Positions 26,001 through 37,810 of a stretch of 64,000 nucleotides of DNA are shown piece by piece. Both the position numbers and the translations under genes were made by a program. The notes under the pieces are model-generated. The model did no database searches. It saw only the letters and a program-made list of their open reading frames with translations, and was not told the origin of the DNA. The stretch spans positions 556,974-620,973 of the forward strand of contig NW_003111970.1 in assembly GCF_000003605.2 (NCBI RefSeq), given 5' to 3'. This DNA is from Saccoglossus kowalevskii (taxonomy: Eukaryota > Hemichordata > Enteropneusta > Harrimaniidae). Numbering within the stretch: the stretch's first letter is position 1; every line of letters begins with the position of its first letter.

Positions 26001-29000
26001 AAATTGCTGCCAAACAGGCTGATTTTATGTTCGCCCACCCCTTCATTAAAATGTAATGATCTGTTGTTGATTCGATGTTCCGCTATCAATTCAGTTCTCT
26101 GTTTATATACGGTTTCCAAACGTTGATATTAAATAGTTAGACGTTGACATCGTTGATGATTGAAGCTCAAGTGAGTATTATCTTCTCACATCTTTAGTAT
26201 GTAATAGAAAACAGCAACTCTTATCCTAGTGTCATTTAACAACACACTTTCACGGATCGTTTTTATTAATTATGTTACGGCGTCTGAAATCTCCATTGAA
26301 TATAAACAATGTTTTCATCTGTAAAAAATATTGATATCGCCTAACGGTACATGTTACATTTTGAATTATTACAGATGTATTTCTGTAATTTAACCACAGC
26401 AGATACGCTGGACACGGGCTTATTGTGTTAATTAATTAATATTTGTTAATCTACCTGTTATAAAAGAAATCATATTACACTAATAATATAGTAACTTTCG
26501 AGCACAATGTATTACACCAGCTCGGAAGAATATGTGCGAACTGTCTGTGTCAATATGTCAGTGTGTATCTGCATTATAAATTAATGCTCGAATGAAAGAA
26601 GATAGATTTAATCATCAAATGCACGAAATGCAATCGCAGATGGTCATCTGAGTAACATTAATTTTCTGTACACCCAGAAATCACCACTGGGTGATAATTC
26701 ACACCAAACGACAGCTGTTCTAAGCAAGGTCCGTTGTTTATATTATTGAATGCTGGTATATTTCACGTAATACAACCACTCATAATGAGTTGTAGATTAC
26801 CACTTCCTGTTTCTAGTAGATATGAATGTCACAGCGAGGATAGAATTACAGTACAGGCTAATATTCTTACGATTCAATGTAAGCAAAACACAGTTAATCA
26901 GGCGAGTGTATAACTTCATTTAAAATTTTGGAATTAGGAAATATAATATCTAGCATAGACAGAGCTTGTCGAGTAATTGCTACCACTGAAGAAGTGTTTA
27001 TAACCACCGAATATGGGCCAGTGGTAATGTGTAGTATCACGCATAATTACATTCGAAAAATGATCAGTAATAATCAGTACTGTGTCAATGTGAAATGAAC
27101 ACGCGTGCACTATATTACCTTGTTATATGCGACGATTGCATAGAAAACGTCACAGCTTATTAATTATTTAAATTTATTGTGTCAAATAACCAATGAACTA
27201 CACAGGTTTTTTTTGTACAAGCACACAATACTAATCTGAATTTGACCTGCATGAACAAATTTGACCTTCATGAACTTGTGATCATGTTTTTCACTTCGCT
27301 CAGCGATTAGAATAAGTCATTTCTCTCAGCGATGTATAATATCCGTTACCAAATACCGTCATTAACTGGTTATAACCTCTAAATATTGATGACAAACAAG
27401 CACTGCTTCAGGCCCTCCACACATCCAATCTTTCGGTACTTAGATGACATTGAACACAAGCTCGCAGTAGCACTACTTATGGCGGAGAACTGGATTTGAC
27501 ATTTGAAGTGTGTAATAGGAATCAGATGAGACTATTTAATAAATCAGGTAGACTTCGTTATCTCAGTCTTTCATGCAAAGTTGTATGAACTTTTAAACAA
27601 CGAGTTGCCTTTATTTAGGCCACCACTATACAGTGGCAAACAACATGCACGCACTGACGACACAATATGATTAATGACATAGCACAATAGTGGTAATTAT
27701 GAAAAAGAAATGGGAAAGTGACATGAATTGACATGTATATGTTATAGCCCAACCTGTCCGCCTTCTATTTTTGACCCACTAAGCAGTCAGTATAGTTGGA
27801 AGAGTTAAATTATCAATTTCCATGGTTACTCTAATCCGTGATATGGCGTTTCATCTCTGCTGTCTCATGAAATTATCATCATAAGATAATGAACTTGTCA
27901 TCACTGCCGTACTTATCAATCAGCTGGTCAACTAGTTCTGATAAACAAAAGTTCAAATGTATGTTATATCAAATATTTAACACATAGTATGTACAACATT
28001 TCCAGTAATTTTATTGTGTAGATTGCGTCATTAATAGTATAACAATTATCATATTATACGAACGTCATATTCATATCCCACCGTCTTGACTTGAATATCA
28101 CAGATTGTATGCGCTAAGGAGATAAGTTCTTGCTTGATATTGATTTATAATTTATATCCAAAATACGGCGATGCGTGAAAATAATTTCACCTCCTCGAAA
28201 TAATAGATTAATATCTACTTCGCGTTTTCATCTTAGGCTTTACTTGATGATGGATACTGAAATATTTTGACTTTTTGTTTTTCAAAAATAAAGTACAAAC
28301 TTGCTACACGAATAAGGTGTACGTATTTGACAATGTTCTCTTGATACCTGGAGATATCCATGGACATTTAAACTGTACATGCACCTCACCATATATTTCT
28401 TACTAAAATATCAACACAGAATTGGAAAGCCGAACAATTATAGAAAAAAACATCTCAAAAGTGAATGCGGTCCGACTAAGTCATTTCATCTCCTCTGGGT
28501 TAGTTGTGGGTGCTATCTTTTTTCTCCCAGGTTGACGTCAGCAGACATGCGTATTTACCTACATGTCGTTTTCAATCCGGGTCAAAAAGCACGGATGTTG
28601 ATGCCACGGTGTTCGCCCTCACGCGTACGCCTGGCGTATGCTGTGCGACGAATCTCGTTCGTAAGATTTGCTTTAGTTTGCGCAGACTTATTTTTAATTC
28701 AAGAGAGTTTTTTGGAAGAACTTGATAGTAATACGCACACGTGCGTGTACAGCAGTGTTGCCATTGACGTAACGCTTTTGGCTCTCCGGTTAAATCCTTT
28801 CGTATTGAGATGAAGACAGCGTGAACTTTGAATTGCGTCATAAAAATGATTCTTATTAGCAGAAAATCGGCACATTGTCACCACGGTGCCACTTAGAAAT
28901 AATCTCAGTGAATCAGCGGGGTACTTCACTGATTGCTCTGCTATTTACGACTCACCTCAACACGATACTTTATAAATGGGTGTATTTCTATACAATATTA

Positions 29001-31022
29001 ATTATTTTAATGTAATAATGGCGATGAAAATGAGAGCGGCTGTCAAGTGCTCCCCGAAAACACCATCTCTAATTGAACGTCTTCTATGAAATACATTACA
29101 ATTTGTATCTCGTCTAAATCTGATTTATCATATAGATCAGGGGTTATACGTTGATTTCTATTATCAAGCCTCCATCTGTGGTCATAACATTATCCCGTGT
29201 ATAACCTAAAAGTGTCAACCATCAAACGACACGGCTGAACTTGGTTGTCATGGTTTCAGTCTCTGGAAATCATCTATGATTAATTGTGCGTTAATTCAAT
29301 CTAAATATCGCTTCACTCGGACAAGTTAGATTCCCTTTAAAGTGTACTTTATTATGTTTAATATGCGCGCATACAGATTAATATATTTACATATTTATAT
29401 ACATATACTATAGATGCAAACAATATAATCAACTAAGAGGGTCGTCACCTGCGCACGCGGATACTATAAAATATATTATTAATATAATAAATTATAATAT
29501 GACATGAACAATATATCAATTACATCATTATTATTTATTAGATTGTAATTCACAAAATTGTATGCACTGGGAGGGGTGTGATTCCTCATTTAATATCCAC
29601 GAAATGGTATTAATAATATTTCAAATCTAAAACTGCATAGCATGAAAGCTCATATCCTCTTATCTTCATTATGTTTGTTTATGTCATCTCAGAGTCTTGA
29701 CTTAGTGATGGCTGATGAATTAATTTGACATTTGCATATGGATAATTTGTGAATTGCGCCAATCCACAAGCTCCTTAGAATAAAAGTGAAATAAATAGAA
29801 TAAATTATATAGAATAAATGTGATGAACGCGGAAAGACAGTGAGTAGATAATGACTGTCAGCAAAGTAAAAACAATCAATAAAAAAGATGCATATCAACC
29901 GAAACGTTATTGACCTATGTATCCGCTTATCAATCAAAAAAAAGTATCAATGATTATGTATATGCTTATGTGTTCCATGCCAGTTACTGTCACTGTGCAT
30001 ATATTTTAAATATCAAGAATCCACTAGTTAGTTGCACAGTTTGCACCCCCACTCGCAATTGAATCGTGTTTGCTCACTATGTCACTATTGGAATAGTTGC
30101 CTGCTGAGTGGGTATTTTATTTATATTGTCAGAACAGCATCAACAATCTGCCGCCTAATCCATAATCCAGTCACATAAAGTCGTGCTGTTGGCGGATATG
30201 TGTGAGAAATATGAATTTTGCAACCCATCTAGTTGTTTACGTGTCAGTCTGTGTTTGACAACAGGATGGTTTTATGCAGGAGAGAAGTGATTTGTTAGTC
30301 TCCAATGTGTGCTGATCGTCTCTAATCGCGGTAATAAACACACACGTTGTCGTTTAAATAAATGCTTTTTCATTCTATTCTATGAAATTTAACGATGTTA
30401 ACTGCTGACTGATGGAAGAAATACAGGTTTTATTATCTATTCCATATTTCATTTACTGTGTTTATATTTCCAGTTGGGGGATTTTATTGAATGTATGTTA
30501 CCTGCTTATATGGCATATGGAAAGGTGATTAATTGCAACCGATTGATCTGCTAGCTATGATCAATCTATGGTTAAACACCGCCATGTATGTGTGCTTGTT
30601 TTTTTATTCAGATTTTGGAACCCGGGTAAAAATTTATTTATTCTCTCCATTCGTTCAACGTTAGCATCAATGTTAGTGTTACCGCTGACGTCTACAGGCA
30701 TGAGACAGAATTTACTTAATTGAATTGACTAATTGTTTTTTTTGAAGCCTTGAAGCATATTTCACATTCGATATCTTTTGCCTGCCTGTTATCACGTCAA
30801 ACTAAAGTAAATAAATGATGTTTTTTCCTTCAGGATTGTCGATGGTTCAGTATCAACAACCTGGTTGTGAATATAGTTACAGTCTGTTGATCAGCGATTG
30901 CAGAATAATACGGTGTGTGTACAACTCCGAGTCATTTCGATATCGTTATAATATCAATCATTGGTAATTGATTTACGTGATTTATTGACGTACAACTGTG
31001 TATAACTTAAATATAATTGCAG
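23011..31022. other. 8-kb intergenic stretch upstream of the receptor gene
   Basis: No gene I can support. A 144-codon frame at 28379-28813 overlaps frames on both strands in a short CpG-rich patch (28540-28800) and is not convincing. A 22-base match to dispersed repeat D lies at 29438-29459. The proximal part (about 29500-31022) should contain the promoter and any non-coding first exon of the receptor gene, but I cannot point to a specific element. An acceptor-like aattgcag ends at 31022. Confidence 0.5.
29438..29459 (+). repeat. Dispersed repeat D, short partial copy
   Basis: A gggtcgtcacctgcgcacgcg string is shared with the opening of the repeats at 48731 and 55519. Only this short piece is present. 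Confidence 0.55.
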
Positions 31023-31061
31023 GTGAGCTGTGAAGCCGCTTACTGAAAACAAAAACCAGCA

Positions 31062-31766
31062 ATGGGTAACAACGACACTGCCTCGATGTTCAATTCCACT
31101 CCCTCATTGTCGATTACTGTGATATTGTCTCTTCTCTACGGCGTCATTTCTTTGATGTCAGTTCTTGGAAATGCTCTCGTTATATTCGTAGTTTTGCGGA
31201 ACAAAAAAATGAGAACGATTACGAACTCATTCTTAGTTAACCTGGCCATAAGTGACATTATTCAGGGACTTTTCGCTACGCCATTTCAATTCGCTCCTGC
31301 GATTCTCTACAGATGGCCGTTTGGTGATTTCATGTGTCCGTTTGTGCCGTTTATAAAGACGCTTTCCATATTAGTTAGCATTGGTACCTTGACTGTTATA
31401 TCCGTGGACAGGTACTTTGCGGTATGTCACCCGTTACGTAGAAGATTAACACCTTGTTCTACCGCCGTCACTGTTGGTATAATATGGATAAATGGCATAT
31501 GTACATCGACACCAAAACTGTTGAATCTAAAAACAATCGAACATATTTTACCGGATGGGGGCGTACGGATGTTTTGCGTGCCACAATGGTCCAGTGACCA
31601 ATGTCGAAATATTTATCATTTATATATTTTTGTCACGTCTTATGCTGTGCCGTTAGTTGTCATCACCGTTGCGTACAGCTTGATTGCGAAGAAGATGTAT
31701 GTCACCAAAACACCGGGTGAAAGCAACGATGCCAGAGACCAAAATATCGCTAAAAACAAGAAAAAG
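31062..31766 (+). CDS. Receptor exon 1 (residues 1-235, TM1-TM5 and loop 3)
   Basis: One exon encodes the extracellular N-terminus, five helices and the third intracellular loop. It ends ...aacaagaaaaag|gtaaat after Lys235, phase 0. The frame stays open past the donor to 31910, but the read-through (VNILRKCS...) loses TM6 character, while exon 2 restores it at once. That is why the splice is preferred over the longer single-exon reading. Confidence 0.93.
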
Positions 31767-34700
31767 GTAAATATTCTCCGAAAATGCAGTACAAGAATCA
31801 ATTTTGTCACTTTATTGTATTATTTGATTAATACCGAAAGTGTCTTTGCCATTAAAGTATTACACATAATCTCGTATACAAGGCAGCTTCTGCTTGCATG
31901 TGACCGTTAAGCACGCAATCTATTCCCGACCTCACATTTGCAATTAGTCATTTCAAAGGACCGGATTTGGCGATTAAATGATTAAAATAGACGTGTTGGC
32001 AAATCTGACGATTTTCTATATTACTTGATATTCTATTAAAATGGTGTGCACAACTTTCACCTCAAGAGGAAGGCCATTATTGAGGTATTCGACAGTTGGA
32101 TTCCATGGAATCAATTGCACACATCAGATATTACTTTTCTGATTGAAAAGTAACACCACTGACTTATTTACATGAGATAAGTTGTTATGGGAGAATAATG
32201 ATACATCTGTAAATACTTTCTCTCAATATTGGCATGATATTCATAAAATACAATTTAAAATCAAACCGCGCGTTTCTATTGGTCGATCATTGTGACGTGG
32301 GTCCACGTGATCGTACGCTATACGTGAAGACTGCACCGTGTCACCCGGTCAAATCAGAAAACACCTGCCTGTGAAAGGATAACACTGAATGTTTCTCCGC
32401 ACTAGGTTGTCTAACACCAAAACTTACCATGATTGTTTCGCTTGTTAAATGCTGGTGTATTTTCACTCAATATTTTAACATTTCGTCATACATTTTGTTC
32501 AAACTAATTTATACAAGCGTAAATAAACAATCCTTCTACTCAATTGTATTGATCGCTGAATTACGGAACTTATAAGTACAAGTACAAGAAGTTGGATGCG
32601 TTATACGACAATCTCGTAGTCCAGAATCCGTACCGCGAGAAAACACAGTCAATCGAATCTGCCGTTGCGGCGAATATCTCAGCGAACAATAGAACGATAT
32701 AAAGTTGACATTCATTTAGAAACCCGTGATAAAGTGTGTAGTAGTTTGGACCAGCATCCTTTATTTTATGTTTTTTGCCATTTTACCTCAATCCCTGCAA
32801 ATGGAAGTTTGCATGGAATCATGGAAAAAAATGGTGTGCATTGCCTTGTGATAACTGTCATAAAGGTGATTGACAGGTCATACTTGTGTCATGAGGAAAT
32901 TTTCGTCTAGATCTATATCACGTCTGCTTGAGGTACCGGACCGGGTCTCTTAAGCTTTACAGTCAAATAAGACACACCCAACGAAATACGTTTCAATAGC
33001 TAGTCTGTTAGCCACATCGAGAACGCCTCAAGGCAAACTGCCTCGTCAGGAGGACTCTGCCCAGGATTGACCAAGACTTTCTCGCCTCGTGGAGCTCTCT
33101 CTGGGACCAAGAACTTAGACCGTTTATTACGTATCAAAACTTAACCAATTGCAAAGAAGTTTAATGACAAAAGGCGTAACCTTCACACATTCAACTTGCA
33201 CATAGCCAATCACACTAAGTACTGGACGTCATATCTACTGATTAATCGCTCACTATATTAATAACTGCAAGTACCAAACGTCAGAAATAGCGGTCCTGAT
33301 GACGACGGTTATATCGTAATTAGTTCCAAATCACTGAGTCAAGTTCCGTCCAGGACCTCGCATGAGCCTAAATGATGACAGATATAACACAGCCATTCAC
33401 TAGTGATCGGCTAAACTAGTCGGTCAACAGATACGTGAAAACTAATTCATGACACTTGTTTTCAATTCTGGAAGGAGAGTGGGTTCTACCAGGTGTGCTA
33501 GTAATTTACATAACAAAGAGTGTTTGCAACTTTATCACCTCACATGCTCAGTGGCAGTGTTATAATGAAATTTACAATTGAAGTACAAACACGCCCCATA
33601 GATAGGTTAATTGAGTCGTGACGTAAATGACAAAATTTCCATTTTTACAATAAAAAAGCTTATTATTATTAAAAGGCAGTTTTTTTTTTAAATAAATCTT
33701 GTCATATGTACTAAGTAGGTTACGTAAATGAAGAGTAATGATGTTCTTGGATGAAAATAGAAATACATCTTCACAACTTCGAATTGATTTAATAAGTATC
33801 AGCTTCAATCATGTTGAAATGTTTATTATTGCAGGTAATTACAATGGGAATAGGATTGGTGATAGTTTTTGCATTTTGTTGGTTGCCGCTTCAACTGTAC
33901 GATTTCTTGAAATTCGTTACACCCGACATTCTGAGGTGAGTGAACCCAGTGAAATGAATTGCAATGATGTAGGTGAATGACCTTGGACAAAAGTATTTAA
34001 TCACGTGTTTGCCCGCGACAAATAAATAACGGTTGAATGACGTTGCGGATTTAGCGATAACTACACTGTGCGATCGAGTTTAATTACGTGATGTCGTGGT
34101 TTATTTATGAATCATCACAAAGAACTAACGAATGTTACATTTATCCACATGATGATCCATTTCATTGCCCGACCTTTACACCCGCATAGTGATTGACAGT
34201 GTTAGTATCCAATCGATCACATCGTCGTAGCTGGTGTTTCCTGTAGTAATGAGGGATAAACAAAAGTACTACTTGCCACAATTTCTCAATACAAACTTTA
34301 AAGCTCCACGACCGAAAGTTTCGGTGTGGTTGTTTGAAGAGGTAGATTGTTTTGAGTCAGAGAGATCGTTAAAAAGATGATGTTTAGGCCAGTGAGTGGT
34401 CAGTGTCAATATATGTTGAGATTTATTTACTGATTCGGGAATTAAATTGCTTGCTATTTTAAACTAAATTGAAGCAGCCATAATTGTTTTAGTAGGAAAC
34501 ACTACGAAACAGCGGATATTTGTTTTGAACTACGTCTCACAATATCTGTCCAGTGGTGGTTGTGAAATCTAACGCCGAATTTATTACGATAGCATTTACC
34601 ATGTAATATGATAAATAAACCAGCTGTCTGGCAAGAAAAACACCAATTTTGTATTTTACGATTCTCGTTGTTTTTTTCTTTTTCAGTTACAAGCATATCA

Positions 34701-36155
34701 ATATTATATGGTTTTGTTGCAACTGGTTAGCAATGAGCAACGCTGCGTGTAATCCCTTCATATATGGACTACTGAATGTAAGTGAACACTGGGGGCGATA
34801 TATTTTTATTCATACATTACCATTCGCGTGTGGATAATTATGCATAACACAGTGATAGTTGTAAGCAACATAGCACGTACGTCTACGTGTGCTTGTAAAG
34901 ACCATGGTTCTATGACCTAATAAGTAATAGCATTGTGATATAATACAAAACACATTGTTTATTGTACACATACATTCTTACATGGACAGACTGCACTAAC
35001 TTTAATTATGCATAGCAAAACAAAAACAAACAAAAAACAACGCAAGTCATGTGAACTATTAACCAGATTAAAAGTAAATATGTTACACCCATACATGTGC
35101 TGTGGTAATCTTGTTTTTTTCCTTATATTCTATATTGGTCAATGTCTTGTAGTCATAGAGCCGTGTTAGATGACATCGATGTCTTACATACACACCGGTA
35201 ACTAAGAAATGAAATCGGTTGCTCGATGTAACGTACTTTCGACGTAAACAAAAAGTTAAGGTCCATCACTCTGAAGTTCCTATCATAATGACAGATTTTA
35301 CAACAGAATCTTTTAAGTTAACACTAACTGACCTATCACCGGACATATTAAATACTAACAAGGTTAACTTCAGTTTGTTTGTCTATTCTATCTGAAAAAG
35401 TGGTAATCACATCCAGTCATAGTCTCCTAACCAAAAGTCATAAAAAATTACATGTTCAATAACACACAACAAATAACTGACAACAATTGTCAAAACAATT
35501 CGCAAAACTACAGTTAACTACATAGTTAAATTGGTAAATGATAAATATATGCATTTTACGTCAGGTGTTTCAAAGTAAATGACAGATCATCCTGCTTCAT
35601 TGTGGTCTCTGTATGAAATTTGATGTCCATACCTAACAGATAACAATAGTTTGTTTCAGACATTTGTATTCCGTGCCCGTTTATTTTGAAACTTAGGTCG
35701 TTTAGATGAATATGTTATTGTGTATATGCAAACAAATTATATTGGAGAGAATCTGTGAAATCTAGCATATTGTATATATTTATTTTAACATTTCATTTGA
35801 AAATATCCTCACTTGCACATAGGACAATTTTAAACGAGAGTATAGAAAAGTCTTCGAGCTCAACAAAATGACAGTCAGGGTTGGACCAGTCCCAATGGAA
35901 CCTGTACCGCGGGTAATTGGTGATCAACCAAAACAACAAAGTTGGGATCTACAAGTAAGTGGAAACGATCATCTCATGCTTTTATTTATGTTTATGTTCC
36001 AGAGAACACATTGTTTAAGATCAGGGTAGCTGCAGCGTGACTGAACGTTTTTTTTTTGTTCTAGTTATTAATAATGAAATCGTTTTCTTTCTTTCTTTTT
36101 CTATTCCAAGGAACAAAGTCCACCTACTCTTTCCCAACATGTAACGCGCCATTGA
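31062..36155 (+). CDS. Leucokinin-receptor-like neuropeptide GPCR, 5 exons
   Basis: Class A rhodopsin-family receptor, expected at the plasma membrane and coupled to G proteins on binding a short peptide. Exons 31062-31766, 33835-33935, 34687-34777, 35823-35954 and 36111-36155 give 357 residues. N-glycosylation sites are at Asn4 and Asn11. Landmarks: TM1 Gly-Asn 36-37, NLAISD 60-65, Cys92-Cys172 disulphide pair, DRY 116-118, Trp142 in TM4, FCWLP 249-253, NPFIY 291-295. From memory of insect leucokinin receptors, the closest features are the LSLLYG start of TM1, the TPGxxxDxRD...KNKKK loop, CWLPLQLY in TM6, and IIWFCCNWLAMSN in TM7. The start has a purine at -3 and G at +4. The 59-residue tail has no cysteine, so no palmitoylation site. 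Family assignment is firm; exact orthology needs a tree. Confidence 0.93.
31767..33834 (+). other. Receptor intron 1 (2068 bp)
   Basis: Donor gtaaat, acceptor ttattattgcag. Phase 0, immediately before TM6. It contains a solo LTR (32887-33454). No other gene recognised inside. Confidence 0.85.
32887..33454. mobile_element. Solo LTR of an LTR retrotransposon (fossil)
   Basis: Begins TGTCATGA and ends TCATGACA: perfect 8-base inverted termini with the canonical TG...CA. It is flanked on both sides by CTTG (32883-32886 and 33455-33458), a 4-bp target-site duplication. The 568-bp interior is less AT-rich than the surrounding intron. No internal retroviral-type genes are next to it, so this is a solo LTR left by recombination. 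The termini suggest a Ty3/Gypsy-type element, but family is inferred from the ends alone. Intact ends and duplication suggest a fairly recent insertion. Confidence 0.8.
33835..33935 (+). CDS. Receptor exon 2 (residues 236-268, TM6)
   Basis: 101 bases, acceptor ...gcag, donor ag|gtgagt, phase 2. Encodes VITMGIGLVIVFAFCWLP and the first outer-loop residues, with the toggle Trp251 and Pro253 in place. Confidence 0.93.
34687..34777 (+). CDS. Receptor exon 3 (residues 269-299, TM7)
   Basis: 91 bases, acceptor ctttttcag after a long pyrimidine tract, donor aat|gtaagt, phase 0. The first base completes Ser269. Encodes WLAMSNAACNPFIYGLLN with the NPxxY motif at 291-295. Confidence 0.93.
35823..35954 (+). 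CDS. Receptor exon 4 (residues 300-343, helix 8 and tail)
   Basis: 132 bases, acceptor cacatag, donor caa|gtaagt. Opens DNFKREYRKVFEL, the amphipathic helix 8 that follows the TM7 NPxxY in this family (compare NEKFKREF in insect leucokinin receptors). It then runs into a proline- and glutamine-rich tail. Confidence 0.9.
36111..36155 (+). CDS. Receptor exon 5 (residues 344-357, C-terminus)
   Basis: Acceptor ctttttctattccaag after a strong pyrimidine tract. Encodes EQSPPTLSQHVTRH then TGA. The 156-bp intron before it is the shortest in the gene. If this intron were retained, the frame would close soon after exon 4, so the tail could be alternatively spliced. Confidence 0.75.
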   Translation, partial: EQSPPTLSQHVTRH

Positions 36156-36486
36156 AGTTGTATCAAATATGGATTTTCTAATAAAAATGACGTCATCGAT
36201 CGAGATGTCCAGATGAGACTAGTCAAGAGTGATATTGTCGCAACAAAACTACGGAATAACTTTAATACAACGTGTTTCAAAAAAACATCGATCAATTCAC
36301 GATATATTCTGCACCGTAGCAAACTGCCAACACGTCATCCGAGATGAAGGCTAACAAGCCGCGTACACATGTCTTTCTGCTATTCAGAAGAAACAACGCT
36401 GGACATTAAATACACGTTCATATATGGTGTACGAACGTACAATATATAACATTTATTAGATCATTATATCAATGAATATTCATAAT

Positions 36487-36492
36487 AATAAA
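36487..36492 (+). terminator. Possible polyadenylation signal of the receptor gene
   Basis: AATAAA about 330 bases past the TGA. The region is AT-rich, so a chance hexamer is possible. Confidence 0.4.
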
Positions 36493-36867
36493 ACACATGT
36501 GATATATGATATTTCTGTTTATTACGCGCAATTATAAAACCCTGTCAAATAACATCTTTATGTATTAGAAAAACACCTTTTTTGGATCAAGACAAATACA
36601 TTCTCTGGAGTGATACACTGTTAGGCTTAAAGCAAGTATTCAACTCACATCATATTTAGACTTTATACTATAAACCACATGTGTAAGTGGGACATGTAAC
36701 GAGACATAACATGTACAACGTAATGTATTTTTGATTAGTGCGTCTGTCTCAATTGACACGTTGCATTGTTACATATTTACTATGCGTGGGTCTTTCATTT
36801 CAAATTATATGACGTCGAAATACTATTTCATGGCATTCAATTTAAACAATTTTGTACCATCTTTTTT

Positions 36868-37810
36868 TAGTCCCCGTTCGGACGAAGTCCAAAAACGGAG
36901 ACTTATAATTCGGTCTCCGTCCGTCCGTGCGTCTGTGCGTTCGTGCGTCCGTGCGTCCGTCCGGAGTCATATCTCAGAATCCCTTGGACCGATTCTGTTC
37001 ATTCTTTGCATGTGCCTAGTACTTTATGTGGGACATATGCACATGCAGTGGTTTAGCGATTCGATTCAAAATGGCAGGCTGGCAGCCATCTTGTTTTTTG
37101 AGAATGTTGTATTTTGGATATCCTTTGTCAGTTTTCAATCAAACTTGGTACATAGATTATACATGTTAGGATACATGTCCATGACGATTTATTTTACTAT
37201 TGGATCAAAGATGGCCGACTGGCAGCCATCTTGTTTTTTGAAAATGTCGTATTTTGGACATGTTTTGTCAATTTTCATTCAAATTTAGTACATAGATCAT
37301 ACATGTTAGGATACATGTCCCAACCGTCCGTGAGTTCCTGAGTCTGTCAGTCCGATCGCGACCGTCCGTCTGTCCGTGCGTCAGTCTGTCCAACGTCATA
37401 TTTCAGAATCCTGTGGACCATTTCCGTTCATTCTTTGCATGTGCCTAGTACTTTATGTGGGACATATGCACATGCAGTGGTTTAGCGATTCGATTCAAAA
37501 TGGCTGACTGACAGCCATCTTGTTTTTTGAAAATGTTGTATTTTGAACATGCTTTGTCAGTTGTCATTTAAACTTGGTACATAGATTATACATGTCCGGA
37601 TATATGTCCATGACGATTTATTTCGCAATTGGATCAAAGATGGTCGACTGGCAGGCATCTTGTTTTTGTTTTTTAATGCGGTATAATGTGCTCTCTCAGT
37701 TGTCATTCAAATTTGGCACATACATGTACTTTATTCATGTTAAGATGCATGTCCATGACAATTTGTTTCAAAATCTGATCAAGGATGGCCGATTGACAGC
37801 CATCTGACTT
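36868..37810 (+). repeat. Tandem repeat family with (tccg)n and 'aagatggccgactg' monomers
   Basis: Opens with tagtccccgttcggacgaag and a (tccg/tgcg)n run. Two ~430-base units follow (about 36950-37380 and 37380-37810). They share 78 identical bases at 36998-37075 and 37427-37504. Each unit contains ~150-base sub-repeats with a 'tca.agatggccgactggcagccatcttg' core and 'acatgtccatgacgattt', seen near 37070, 37205, 37495, 37630 and 37785. No stop appears in one frame over 36731-37288, but the translation simply follows the repeat. I regard it as a non-coding repeat. Confidence 0.88.

Noticed and set aside
28379-28813. 144-codon ORF in a CpG-rich patch
   Set aside because: Overlapped by frames on both strands, no recognisable domain, Arg/Ser/Cys-rich translation typical of GC-rich noise. 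A strong acceptor-like string near 28531 keeps it from being dismissed outright.
31767-31910. Read-through of receptor exon 1 to a stop at 31910
   Set aside because: The extension does not form TM6, while the gt donor at 31767 and exon 2 at 33835 restore a canonical TM6 in frame.
33293-33320. Hammerhead-like ctgatga strings (here and near 42657, 46243, 46543)
   Set aside because: None has the paired stems and the gaaa segment required for the ribozyme core.
36731-37288. 185-codon ORF downstream of the receptor
   Set aside because: It runs through the (tccg)n repeat and its sub-repeats and carries the same repeated peptide motifs; no gene-like composition of its own.
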